Shown one piece after another: positions 7,763-16,145 of a stretch of 64,000 nucleotides of DNA (position 1 is the stretch's first letter; each line of letters begins with the position of its first letter). Made by a program: the position numbers and the translations under genes. The stretch lies in NCBI GenBank assembly GCA_014218215.1, contig CP043652.1:2728001-2792000 (forward strand), read 5' to 3'. The DNA comes from Geodermatophilaceae bacterium NBWT11 (GTDB lineage: Bacteria > Actinomycetota > Actinomycetes > Mycobacteriales > Geodermatophilaceae). The notes under the pieces were generated by a model, which saw only the letters and a program-made list of their open reading frames with translations, was not told where the DNA came from and ran no database searches.

Positions 7763-7846
7763 ACCCCCTCACGGACGAACCCTCACGCCGCCGGCACCCC
7801 TGACCGGGGCCCGTCGGGAGGCAGCAGACCGAAGGAACGGACTCCC

Positions 7847-8644
7847 ATGGCTGACCACTCCGCCCCGTACGGCTCCGACCACGGCAACGGTGACGACACC
7901 CCGTTCCTCGAGTCCGAGATGACCACCGACGAGCCCGCCCCCACGAAGCGTCGTCGGCTCCCCACCTGGCTGATCCCCACCGTCGCCGCGCTCGCCGTCG
8001 GCGTCCTGGTGGGCGCCCTGTTCTTCGGCGGCTCCGACGCCCCCGCAGCGACCCCGTCGGCCACCGCCCCGACCAACTCCGCGGGCGAGCCGATCCCGCA
8101 CCTGACGACCGCGCTGACCCGCTCCGAGCCGGTCCAGGTCGACATCCCCGCCATCGAGGTCAGCTCCTCGCTGGTCGACCTCGGGCTCAACAGCGACGGC
8201 ACCCTCGAGGTGCCGGTGGACTTCTCCCGGGCCGGCTGGTTCACCGGCGGCAACTACCCCGGTGACCCGCAGGGCCCGCCCGGGCTGATCGCCGGCCACG
8301 TCGACGACTACACCGGCCCGGCGGTCTTCTACCGGCTCCGGGACCTCGCCGTCGGCGACGAGGTGATGATCACCCGTGCGGACAACACCGTCGCCGTCTT
8401 CACCGTCACCGAGAGCCAGGAGTACGCGAAGGACGCCTTCCCCGCCGACGAGGTCTACGCCCCGGTCGGTGACAGCGAGATCGTGCTGATCACCTGCACC
8501 GGTGCCTTCGACCAGGGTGCCCGCTCCTACGACGACAACCTCGTCGTCCGCGCCACCCTGGACCTGGACCGCTCGCTCGAGGAGAGCGACGCCCGGATCG
8601 CCGCCGGCACCCCGGCCCCCGCCGGCGACCAGCCGAACGTCTGA
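7847..8644 (+). CDS. class F sortase
   Basis: A 265-residue membrane-anchored transpeptidase. Residues about 40-65 (LPTWLIPTVAALAVGVLVGAL...) form the N-terminal TM anchor, followed by an Ala/Pro/Thr linker and the sortase barrel. The catalytic triad is visible: His151 in AGHVDD, Cys217 in LITCTGAFD and Arg235 in NLVVRATL. ATG 7847 is 10 nt after GAAGGAA and gives a normal length. It sits between a candidate substrate (DUF4331 protein) and a TPR gene that starts 2 bp after its stop, so they are an operon. Confidence 0.9.
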   Translation: MADHSAPYGSDHGNGDDTPFLESEMTTDEPAPTKRRRLPTWLIPTVAALAVGVLVGALFFGGSDAPAATPSATAPTNSAGEPIPHLTTALTRSEPVQVDIPAIEVSSSLVDLGLNSDGTLEVPVDFSRAGWFTGGNYPGDPQGPPGLIAGHVDDYTGPAVFYRLRDLAVGDEVMITRADNTVAVFTVTESQEYAKDAFPADEVYAPVGDSEIVLITCTGAFDQGARSYDDNLVVRATLDLDRSLEESDARIAAGTPAPAGDQPNV

Positions 8645-8646
8645 TC

Positions 8647-9960
8647 GTGCGTCGTCGCAACGCGGTGGCCGCCGTCGCCGCCGGGGGTCTGCTCCTGGTG
8701 GCGTCGGTGGCCGGGTTCGCCAGCGCCCAGCAGGACCGGCAGACCACCGAGGCGGCCGCCGCCGAACAGGCTGCCGTCGTCGACCCGCTGACCGCCGCCA
8801 TCGCCGCGGCGCAGACGCGGCTGGAGACCGTGCCCGGGGACTACACGACCTGGGCGCAGCTGGGCTCGGCCTACGTCGAGCAGGCCCGGGTCACCGCGGA
8901 CCCGAGCTACTACGACCTCGCCGACGGTGCCCTGGCACAGTCGCTGACCCTCCGGCCCGACGCCAACGACGCCGCGCTGACCGGGCAGGGTGCGCTCGCC
9001 AACGCCCGCCACGACTTCGCCGCAGCGCGCGACGCCGCGGACGCCGCCCTCGCGATCAACCCCTACAGCGCGACCGCCTGGGGGGTGCTCACCGACGCCC
9101 GCACCCAGCTGGGCGACTACCCGGGTGCCACCGAGGCGCTGGACCGGATGCTCGAGCTGCGGCCGGGCCTGGCGTCCTTCACCCGCGCCTCCTACGACGC
9201 CGAGCTGCACGGCGACCTCGCCAACGCCCGGTCGGCGCTGGAGCAGGCGCTGGAGACCGCGACCGGCGACCCGGCCAGCGAGGCCTTCTGCCGCACCTAC
9301 CTCGGGCAGCTCGCCCTGAACCAGGGCGACCTGGACGAGGCCGGCGCCCAGTTCTCCGCCGGGCTGGTCGACCTGCCCGACGACGCGTCCCTGCTCCTGG
9401 GCCGCGCCCGGGTCGACGCGGCCCGGGGCAACGAGGACGCCGCGGTGGCCGGTTTTCAGCGGGTCGTGGACTCCAGCCCCCTGCCCGAGCACTTCGTCGA
9501 GTTCGGTGAGTACCTGGAGTCCCTCGGTCGGGACGACGAGGCCCAGCAGCAGTTCGCCCTGGTCGACACCGTCCGCCAGCTCTTCGCCGCCGGCGGGGTC
9601 ACCGACGACCTGTCCGCCGCGCTGTTCGCCGCCGACCACGGCGACCCCGCTACGGCGCTCACCGCCGCGCAGGCCGAGTACGACCGCCGGGTCAACATCG
9701 ACAGCCAGGACGCCCTGGCCTGGGCGCTGCACGCCGCCGGCCGGGACGCCGAGGCGCTCCCGCTCGCCCAGCAGGCCACCTCCCTGGGCGGAGCCAGTGC
9801 GCTGTTCCTCTACCACCGCGGGGCCATCGAGGCCGGGCTCGGGATGACCGACCAGGCGCGCGCGACCCTGACCCAGGCGCTGGACACCAACCCGTACTTC
9901 TCCCCGCTGCTCGCGCCGCGGGCCACCGAGCTGCTGGAGTCCCTCGGCGGACCGGCATGA
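8647..9960 (+). CDS. exported TPR-repeat protein
   Basis: A 437-residue protein with an N-terminal signal/TM segment (NAVAAVAAGGLLLVASVAGF) and many tetratricopeptide-like repeats, for example TTWAQLGSAYVEQARV, SATAWGVLTDARTQLG and ALFLYHRGAIEAGLG. TPR superhelices bind partner proteins, here presumably on the outer face of the membrane. The GTG start is 2 bp after the sortase stop and its own stop overlaps the next ATG (ATGA). It is co-expressed with the sortase and the NicO exporter. The specific partner is unknown. Confidence 0.8.
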   Translation: MRRRNAVAAVAAGGLLLVASVAGFASAQQDRQTTEAAAAEQAAVVDPLTAAIAAAQTRLETVPGDYTTWAQLGSAYVEQARVTADPSYYDLADGALAQSLTLRPDANDAALTGQGALANARHDFAAARDAADAALAINPYSATAWGVLTDARTQLGDYPGATEALDRMLELRPGLASFTRASYDAELHGDLANARSALEQALETATGDPASEAFCRTYLGQLALNQGDLDEAGAQFSAGLVDLPDDASLLLGRARVDAARGNEDAAVAGFQRVVDSSPLPEHFVEFGEYLESLGRDDEAQQQFALVDTVRQLFAAGGVTDDLSAALFAADHGDPATALTAAQAEYDRRVNIDSQDALAWALHAAGRDAEALPLAQQATSLGGASALFLYHRGAIEAGLGMTDQARATLTQALDTNPYFSPLLAPRATELLESLGGPA

Positions 9961-11675
9961 GGTCCCGGCGGGCAGCCGCCGTCGTCCTGGGCGCCGGCCT
10001 GTTCTGGGCGGTCGTCCCGGCCGGGGCGGCCCAGGCGCACCCGCTGGGCAACTTCACGGTCAACCACTCCGACGCCTTCGTGCTGACCCCGGACCAGGTC
10101 GCGCTGACCGCCGTCGTCGACCGGGCCGAGATCCCCACCGCGCAGCTGCTGCAGACGATCGCCCCGGACGGCTCGCCGACCGACGACCAGCTGTCCTCGG
10201 CCGCTGCCGACGAGTGCACCGACGTCGCCTCGGCCGTGCGTGCCTCGGTGGACGGCGAACAGCTGACCTGGGCCGGCCAGGGGTCGTCGATGACGACGGT
10301 GCCCGGTGCCGGCGGTCTGCCCACCCTGCGTCTGACCTGCGACCTCACCGCACCGGCCGACCTGGGTGGCGACGCGGCGTTCGAGGTCGAGGACACGTAC
10401 CTCGCCGACCGGGTCGGCTGGCGGGAGATGACCGCCGTCGGGGACGGGGTCGCCCTCCTCGACCCCCCGGTGCCCAGCGAGAGCATCACCGACGCCCTGC
10501 GCGAGTACCCCGTGGACCTGCTGGCCTCCCCGCAGGACGTCCGCGGCTTCACCGTGGACACCCGGCCGGGCGAGGGCTCGGGCTCCGCACCGACGATCAG
10601 CACCGGGGGAGGGGACCCGTTCACCAACGCCGTCGCCGCCCTCGACCGCCGCTTCGAGGACATGATCGGTGGCCGTGAGCTGACCCCGCTGGTGGGCACG
10701 CTGGCAGTGCTGCTCGCGGTGCTGCTGGGCTGCGGCCACGCGCTGCTGCCCGGTCACGGCAAGAGCGTGATGGCCGCCTACCTGGCCGGCCGGCGGGGCC
10801 GCAGCCGGGACGCCGTCCTCGTCGGGGCCACCGTCACCGGCACCCACACCGTGGGCGTCCTCGTGCTGGGCGCGGCCATCACGATCTCCAGCTCGCTGGC
10901 CGGGGACCAGGTGCTCCGCTGGCTCGGCGTGGCCAGCGGCCTGCTCGTCGCGGGGATCGGCGTGGCCATGCTGCGCGGCGCCGTCCCCCGCTGGCGGGCC
11001 GCCCGGGCCCTGCAGATCCCGCCGGAGCAGGCGCTGCCGGAGCCGGCACTGGCGGGGGCCGTCAGCGCTCTGGGCGGACACCAGCACGCGGTGCACGGGC
11101 ACGACCACGGCGCCGGGCACGACCACCCGCACCCGCACCCGCACGACCACGACCACGCGCACGACCACGACCACCCGCACGACCACGACCACGACCACCC
11201 GCACGGCGAGCACGACCACAGCCACGGCGAGCACGAGCACGACCACGACCACGACGAGCACAGCCACGACGACCACGAGCACGGCAGCTGGTGGAGCGGT
11301 GGCCACAGCCACGGTCCCGGCGGTCACTCGCACGGTCCCGGGGTGGGCCGCGGCGGGTTGATCGGGATGGGCGTCGCAGGCGGTCTGGTGCCCAGCCCGT
11401 CGGCGTTGATCGTCCTGCTGGCCAGCATCGGCCTGGGGCGCACGGCCTTCGGCGTCGTCCTCGTGGTCGCCTACGGCCTGGGCATGGCCGCCACCCTCAC
11501 CGCAGTCGGCCTGCTGCTGGTCAAGCTGCGCGGCCGGCTGGAGCGCCGGGTGGCCGACCTGCGCCGGGCCCGGCTGCTGTCCCGCGTCGTGCTGGCGCTG
11601 CCGGTCCTCACCGCCGTCCTGGTGCTGGTGGTCGGGCTGTCCCTGGTCCTGCGCGGGGTCGTGCTGGGCGCCTGA
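9957..11675 (+). CDS. NicO-type nickel/cobalt exporter with His-rich loop
   Basis: A 572-residue membrane protein: signal peptide, an extracytoplasmic domain beginning HPLGNFTVN (residues about 25-240), then a NicO/RcnA-like membrane region. The signature GCGHALLPGHGKSVMAAYL (about residue 260) carries the HxxxxGHGK metal motif. A cytoplasmic or periplasmic loop at about residues 375-465 is almost entirely His/Asp/Glu. The C-terminal half has three or more TM segments with VPSPSALIVLL. Export of Ni2+/Co2+ is expected. It overlaps the TPR gene by ATGA. The same window encodes cobalamin synthesis, so cobalt is a plausible cargo. Confidence 0.85.
   Translation: MRSRRAAAVVLGAGLFWAVVPAGAAQAHPLGNFTVNHSDAFVLTPDQVALTAVVDRAEIPTAQLLQTIAPDGSPTDDQLSSAAADECTDVASAVRASVDGEQLTWAGQGSSMTTVPGAGGLPTLRLTCDLTAPADLGGDAAFEVEDTYLADRVGWREMTAVGDGVALLDPPVPSESITDALREYPVDLLASPQDVRGFTVDTRPGEGSGSAPTISTGGGDPFTNAVAALDRRFEDMIGGRELTPLVGTLAVLLAVLLGCGHALLPGHGKSVMAAYLAGRRGRSRDAVLVGATVTGTHTVGVLVLGAAITISSSLAGDQVLRWLGVASGLLVAGIGVAMLRGAVPRWRAARALQIPPEQALPEPALAGAVSALGGHQHAVHGHDHGAGHDHPHPHPHDHDHAHDHDHPHDHDHDHPHGEHDHSHGEHEHDHDHDEHSHDDHEHGSWWSGGHSHGPGGHSHGPGVGRGGLIGMGVAGGLVPSPSALIVLLASIGLGRTAFGVVLVVAYGLGMAATLTAVGLLLVKLRGRLERRVADLRRARLLSRVVLALPVLTAVLVLVVGLSLVLRGVVLGA
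11085..11335 (+). repeat. His-Asp coding repeat in the NicO gene
   Basis: A degenerate CACGACCAC-type hexamer/nonamer tract encodes runs such as HDHDHAHDHDHPHDHDHDH, the metal-binding loop of the exporter. It is low-complexity and likely to vary in length between strains. Confidence 0.8.
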
Positions 11676-11722
11676 TCCCGGCAGCCGTTGCCAGGGCGCC
11701 CCGCATCCACTAAGACCGCCTC

Positions 11723-11923
11723 ATGAGCACCCCGGAGCAGCACGCCGAGCACGAGCACACCCACGCCGAGGGCGCCCACGCCCACCCGCACGGGGAGGGG
11801 CACCACGAGGGCGCCGTCGTCGTGGAGCACCACGAGCACGAGCACGGCCACCCCGAGGACCCCGAGCACGCCGACCACCAGCACCCGCACGCCCACGAGC
11901 ACGGGCCCGAGCACCACCACTGA
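11723..11923 (+). CDS. small His-rich metal-binding protein
   Basis: A 66-residue soluble peptide, roughly one third histidine with abundant Glu/Asp (EHEHTHAEGAHAHPHG, ending EHGPEHHH). No signal peptide or membrane segment. Proteins of this composition buffer or hand over Ni, Co or Zn ions. It lies 47 bp downstream of the NicO exporter on the same strand, which supports a metal role. There is no strong ribosome-binding site. The reverse strand is also open here, but that frame only mirrors the repeat. Confidence 0.65.
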   Translation: MSTPEQHAEHEHTHAEGAHAHPHGEGHHEGAVVVEHHEHEHGHPEDPEHADHQHPHAHEHGPEHHH

Positions 11924-11924
11924 C

Positions 11925-13160
11925 CTAGACGGTCACCCGCGGCAGCGGCACGACCGGTGTCCGGCCCAGCTCGGCCTTGGCCAGGCTGCGCAGGTGCACC
12001 TCGTCGGGGCCGTCGAACAGCCGCATCGCCCGGTGCCAGCCGTACATGGCGGCCAACGGGGTCACGTCGGTGACCCCGGCGCCGCCGTGCACCTGGATCG
12101 CCCGGTCGATCACCGCGGTGGCCGCCCGGGGGACGGCGACCTTGGCCATCGCCACCAGGTCCTTGGCGGCCTTGTTGCCCTCGCTGTCGATGACGTGGCT
12201 GGCCTGGTGGCAGATGGCGCGGGCCTGCTCGATCTCCAGGCGGGACTCCGCGATCTGCTGCTGCACCACGCCCTGCTCGGCGAGCGGCTTGCCGAACGCG
12301 ACCCGTTCCTGCACCCGGGCGACCATCATCGCCAGCGCCCGCTCGGCCGCACCCAGGGCACGCATGCAGTGGTGGATCCGGCCGGGGCCCAGCCGGGCCT
12401 GGGCGGCGGCGAACCCGCCGCCCTCCTCGCCGACCACGTTGGTCACCGGCACCCGGACGTCGTCGAAGCGGACGACGGCGTGCCCGTGCTGGTCGTGGTG
12501 GCCGAACACCGGCAGGTCGCGCTCGACGGTGATGCCCGGGGTGTCCATCGGCACCAGCACCATCGTCTGCTGGCGGTGCTTGGGGGCGTCGGGGTCGGTC
12601 TTGCCCATCAGCACCAGCACGGCGCAGCGCGGGTCCAGCGCGCCCGACGTCCACCACTTGCGGCCGGTGATCACGTAGTCGCCGCCGTCCCGGGTGATCC
12701 GGGTGGCGATGTTGGTGGCGTCGCTGCTGGCCACGGCGGGCTCGGTCATCGCGAACGCCGAGCGGATCTGCCCGGCCAGCAGCGGCTCGAGCCAGCGCTG
12801 CTGCTGCTCCGGTGACCCCAGCAGGTGCAGCAGCTCCATGTTGCCGGTGTCCGGCGCGGCGCAGTTGGTGGCCTCCGGGGCCAGCTCCAGGCTCCAGCCG
12901 GTGAGCTCGGCGATCGGTGCGTACTCCAGCTGGGTCAGCCCGGACTCACTCGGCAGGAACAGGTTCCACAGACCGGCTGCCTGCGCGCTCTTCTTCAGCC
13001 GCTCGACCACCGGGGGCGGTTCGTGCCCGTCCGGGCCCGCCGCGCGACGGTCGCGCTCGTACTCGGCCTCGGCCGGCAACACCTCGTCGCGGAGGAAGTC
13101 CCGCATCCGTCCGTGCAGGGCGACGGCGTGCTCGGAGGGGGCCGGCAGCGAGACGGTCAT
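11925..13160 (-). CDS. acyl-CoA dehydrogenase family protein
   Basis: A 411-residue flavoenzyme oxidising acyl-CoA to enoyl-CoA. Recognisable blocks are FAMTEPAVASSDATNIAT (FAD/substrate region), ITGRKWWTSGA, a GPGRIHHCMR segment and the C-terminal QVHGGAGVTDVTPLAAMYGW FAD-binding region. The length and RIHHCMRALG motif resemble the ACAD10/11-like long-chain group. ATG 13160 (MTVSLPAPSE) gives the normal N-terminus; the frame extends further but with poor sequence. It is divergent from the cyclase/ligase operon, with 111 bp between, and together they suggest catabolism of an unidentified acid. Confidence 0.85.
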   Translation of the reverse strand: MTVSLPAPSEHAVALHGRMRDFLRDEVLPAEAEYERDRRAAGPDGHEPPPVVERLKKSAQAAGLWNLFLPSESGLTQLEYAPIAELTGWSLELAPEATNCAAPDTGNMELLHLLGSPEQQQRWLEPLLAGQIRSAFAMTEPAVASSDATNIATRITRDGGDYVITGRKWWTSGALDPRCAVLVLMGKTDPDAPKHRQQTMVLVPMDTPGITVERDLPVFGHHDQHGHAVVRFDDVRVPVTNVVGEEGGGFAAAQARLGPGRIHHCMRALGAAERALAMMVARVQERVAFGKPLAEQGVVQQQIAESRLEIEQARAICHQASHVIDSEGNKAAKDLVAMAKVAVPRAATAVIDRAIQVHGGAGVTDVTPLAAMYGWHRAMRLFDGPDEVHLRSLAKAELGRTPVVPLPRVTV

Positions 13161-13271
13161 GGGGGCGACTCCGGTGTGTGCACGAGCGGCTGTGACCTGC
13201 ATCATGCACATGACCACCGACCGTGCGAGTGCCCGGCCAGCTCAGGGCGCCGCGAGAGACCGGAGACGACG

Positions 13272-14240
13272 ATGTCCGACGTTCCTGCCATGCGCGAGGT
13301 CCTGGGCGACGACGCCCCTTCCAACTGGGGCAAGTGGGGTCCCGACGACGAGCTCGGTTCGCTGAACTACCTCGACGCCGCCGAGGTGCTGCGCGGCGCC
13401 CAGCACATCCAGAGCGGTGAGACCTTCACCCTCCAGATCCAGATGGGCCGCGCCGAGGCCCCCGGCGACCCGCTGTGGCCCGGCCGCCGCGGCATCGAGC
13501 GCAAGAACGAGCTCGACGAGTCCACCTGGGACACCGACGCCGCCCCGCAGTTCCCCGGCGGTCTGCACTACGCCGACGACACCGCGCTGATGTTCCTGCA
13601 GGGCTCCACGCAGTACGACGCGCTGGGCCACGTCTGGTACGACGGCAAGCTCTGGAACGGCTACGACGCCCGCTCCACCGTCGGCGGCATGGACAAGGCC
13701 TCTGTGCTGCCGATCGCGGAGAAGGGCATCGTCGGGCGCGGCGTGCTCATCGACATGGCCCGCCACCGCGGCAAGCAGTGGCTGGACAAGGGCGAGACCT
13801 TCGACCACACCGACCTCGAGGCCGCCGCGGCCGCCCAGGGCGTGGAGATCCAGCCGCACGACATCCTGGTGGTCCGGACCGGCTGGATGAAGTACTGGTA
13901 CGACCTCAACGACCCGGAGACCTTCTACGACGGGTTCGCCGAGCCCGGCCTGACCTACTCCCGCGAGCTGGTCGAGTGGTTCCAGCGCACCGAGATCCCC
14001 AACCTGGTCACCGACACCATCGCCAACGAGGTCACCTACGACCCGGTGTCCGGCGTCGCCCTGCCGCTGCACTGCGCCCTGATGCGCAACCTGGGCGTCA
14101 CGCTCACCGAGATCGCCTGGCTCGACGACCTGGCCGACGCGTGCGCTGCGGACAACCGGTGGACGTTCCTCTACGTCGCCGCCCCGCTCAAGGTCGTCAA
14201 CGGCACCGGCGCCCCGGTCAACCCGGTCGCGATCCGCTGA
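13272..14240 (+). CDS. cyclase family protein (kynurenine formamidase-like hydrolase)
   Basis: A 322-residue member of the metal-dependent Cyclase family (PF04199), which includes kynurenine formamidase. The metal-site motif is the QYDALGHVWYDG variant, with His at the position of the usual HxGTHxDxPxH block. ATG 13272 follows GGAG at 7 nt. It is 7 bp upstream of a CoA ligase gene on the same strand, so the pair probably hydrolyses a cyclic or amide substrate and activates the product. The actual substrate is not evident. Confidence 0.8.
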   Translation: MSDVPAMREVLGDDAPSNWGKWGPDDELGSLNYLDAAEVLRGAQHIQSGETFTLQIQMGRAEAPGDPLWPGRRGIERKNELDESTWDTDAAPQFPGGLHYADDTALMFLQGSTQYDALGHVWYDGKLWNGYDARSTVGGMDKASVLPIAEKGIVGRGVLIDMARHRGKQWLDKGETFDHTDLEAAAAAQGVEIQPHDILVVRTGWMKYWYDLNDPETFYDGFAEPGLTYSRELVEWFQRTEIPNLVTDTIANEVTYDPVSGVALPLHCALMRNLGVTLTEIAWLDDLADACAADNRWTFLYVAAPLKVVNGTGAPVNPVAIR

Positions 14241-14247
14241 CCCGGGC

Positions 14248-15909
14248 ATGAGCGTCTACACCGACAAGCCCTGGCTGGCCCTCTACGGCGAGGGCCAGCC
14301 GGCCTCGATCACCCCCGAGCACGACACCCTGCTCGCGGTCTTCGAGGCCACCCTGACGGCCACCCCCGACGCGGTGGCGATCCGCTACTTCGACGGCACC
14401 CTGACCTTCGCCGACCTCGACGTCGCCTCCGACGCCCTCGCGGTCGGACTGCTCGGCGCGGGCTTCGCGCACGGCGACCGGATGGGCCTCTACGTCCAGA
14501 ACGACCCGGCGTTCGTGATCGGGCTGCTCGGGGCGTGGAAGGCCGGCGGGTCCGCGGTCGCGATCAACCCGATGAACAAGTCCGCCGAGCTGACGTACCT
14601 GCTCGCCGACTCCGGCGCCACCGCGCTGCTGTGCCTGGACGAGCTGTACGACACGGTCGCGAAGGGGGTGATCGAGGCCGGGAAGACGAAGGTGACGACG
14701 GTCGTCACCTGCTCCGGTCTGGACCACCAGACCCGCGGCGACCAGCGGCTGTTCGAGGGCACGGTCAAGGCCCACCCCGAGGGGACCCTGGACCTGGGGG
14801 AGCTCGTGGCGACCCACGCCGGCGAGCAGCCACCGCCGGTGCAGCTGACCGGCGACGACATCGGCGTCCTGACCTACACGTCGGGGACGACGGGGCGACC
14901 CAAGGGGGCGATGAACACCCACTCCACGATGGTGTTCAACGCCTGCACCTACCGGGAGTGGATGGGCCTGGGCCCGCAGGACTCGGTGCTCGGGGTGGCG
15001 CCGCTGTTCCACATCACCGGGCTGATCGGGCACGTCGCGATCGCGATGCTGGTCGGCTGCCCGCTGGTGCTGGCCCACCGGTTCCACCCCGACGTGGTGC
15101 TGGAGGCCATCCGGGAGCACCAGCCGACGTTCACCGTCGGGGCCATCGCGGTGTTCATCGCCCTGGGCAACGCGACCGGGGCCGGCCGGGAGGACTTCAC
15201 CTCCCTGCGGGCCGTCTACTCCGGTGGCGCCCCGATCGCCCCGGCGGTCACCGACCAGCTGGAGGAGAAGCTCGGGGTCTACGTGCACAACATCTACGGG
15301 CTGACCGAGACCAACAGCCCGTCGCACGGGGTCCCGTTCGGGGTCAAGGCACCGGTGGACGAGAACTCCGGGGCGTTGAGCGTCGGCGTCCCGGTCTACG
15401 ACACCGTCGTCCGGGTGCTGGGCGAGGACGGCGAGGAGGTGCCCGTCGGCGAGGTCGGGGAGTTCGCCACCTCCGGGCCGCAGGTCGTGCCCGGGTACTG
15501 GGAGCGCCCGGACGCCACCGCGGAGTCCATCCCGGGCGGGGAGCTGCGCACCGGTGACGTCGGGTTCATGGACGCCTCGGGCTGGTTCTTCCTGGTCGAC
15601 CGCAAGAAGGACATGATCAACGCGGCCGGCTACAAGGTCTGGCCCCGCGAGGTGGAGGACGTGCTCTACGGCCACCCCGCGGTGCGCGAGGCAGCGGTCG
15701 TGGGCATCCCCGACGAGAAGCGCGGCGAGACGGTGAAGGCCTACGTCTCGCTCAAGCCGGGTGCCTCGGTCACCCCCGAGGAGGTCATCGCCTGGTCCAA
15801 GGAGCGGATGGCGGCCTACAAGTACCCGCGGTTCGTCGAGGTGGTCGACGAGCTCCCGAAGACCACGACGGGCAAGATCCTCCGCCGCGAGCTGCGGGCG
15901 AGGAACTGA
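14248..15909 (+). CDS. AMP-dependent acid-CoA ligase
   Basis: A 553-residue adenylate-forming ligase. YTSGTTGRPKGAM is the phosphate-binding motif, IYGLTETN the adenine motif, ELRTGDVGFMDASGWFFLVDR the hinge region, and PKTTTGKILRRELR carries the catalytic lysine. Its length and DMINAAGYKVWPREVE motif fit medium-chain or aryl-CoA ligases. It is co-transcribed with the cyclase (7 bp gap) and divergent from the acyl-CoA dehydrogenase gene. A hairpin follows it. Confidence 0.85.
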   Translation: MSVYTDKPWLALYGEGQPASITPEHDTLLAVFEATLTATPDAVAIRYFDGTLTFADLDVASDALAVGLLGAGFAHGDRMGLYVQNDPAFVIGLLGAWKAGGSAVAINPMNKSAELTYLLADSGATALLCLDELYDTVAKGVIEAGKTKVTTVVTCSGLDHQTRGDQRLFEGTVKAHPEGTLDLGELVATHAGEQPPPVQLTGDDIGVLTYTSGTTGRPKGAMNTHSTMVFNACTYREWMGLGPQDSVLGVAPLFHITGLIGHVAIAMLVGCPLVLAHRFHPDVVLEAIREHQPTFTVGAIAVFIALGNATGAGREDFTSLRAVYSGGAPIAPAVTDQLEEKLGVYVHNIYGLTETNSPSHGVPFGVKAPVDENSGALSVGVPVYDTVVRVLGEDGEEVPVGEVGEFATSGPQVVPGYWERPDATAESIPGGELRTGDVGFMDASGWFFLVDRKKDMINAAGYKVWPREVEDVLYGHPAVREAAVVGIPDEKRGETVKAYVSLKPGASVTPEEVIAWSKERMAAYKYPRFVEVVDELPKTTTGKILRRELRARN

Positions 15910-15913
15910 GTGC

Positions 15914-15967
15914 GCAGTTGCGGTCGTCGACACGCACCGGCTCGCCGGGGCCGGCGGCCGCAACTGC
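15914..15967 (+). terminator. inverted repeat after the CoA ligase
   Basis: GCAGTTGCGG (15914-15923) pairs with CCGCAACTGC (15958-15967), extended by GAGTGC/ACTC with one bulge. It lies 5 bp after the ligase stop and before the cobalamin riboswitch, so it probably ends the catabolic operon. The loop is long (34 nt), which lowers confidence. Confidence 0.45.
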
Positions 15968-16004
15968 ACTCTCGACAGGGGAGGGGCGCCGGGTAGCGTC
16001 CGGG

Positions 16005-16103
16005 GCCACGGCAGTGCAGCGAGGAAACCGGTGAGATCCCGGTGCGGTCCCGCCACTGTGACCCCCACCCGGGGGTGAGCCAGACACTCCGGCTGCCGTG
16101 CCC
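16005..16103 (+). ncRNA. cobalamin riboswitch
   Basis: CACGGCAG (16007-16014) pairs with CTGCCGTG (16093-16100) as the outer stem. Between them are CCGGTGAGATCCCGG (the conserved CGGTGNGANNCCG element), GCCACTGTGA (16052-16061, the B12 box) and GAGCCAGACAC (16076-16086). These are the conserved pieces of the adenosylcobalamin aptamer. It lies directly upstream of cobN, so coenzyme B12 should repress cobalt insertion. The outer stem ends 45 nt before the cobN ATG. Confidence 0.92.
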
Positions 16104-16145
16104 GACGAACTCCGGGCGCGGACCCGGGGGAAGGCGACACCCCTC

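Noticed and set aside
11471-11920. Minus-strand Val/Leu-rich frame opposite the His-rich gene
   Set aside because: GTG/GTC codons are simply the complement of CAC/GAC repeats; apparent membrane character is an artefact.
16098-16145. GTG 16098 as cobN start
   Set aside because: It falls in the closing strand of the riboswitch stem; ATG 16146 gives the normal CobN N-terminus.
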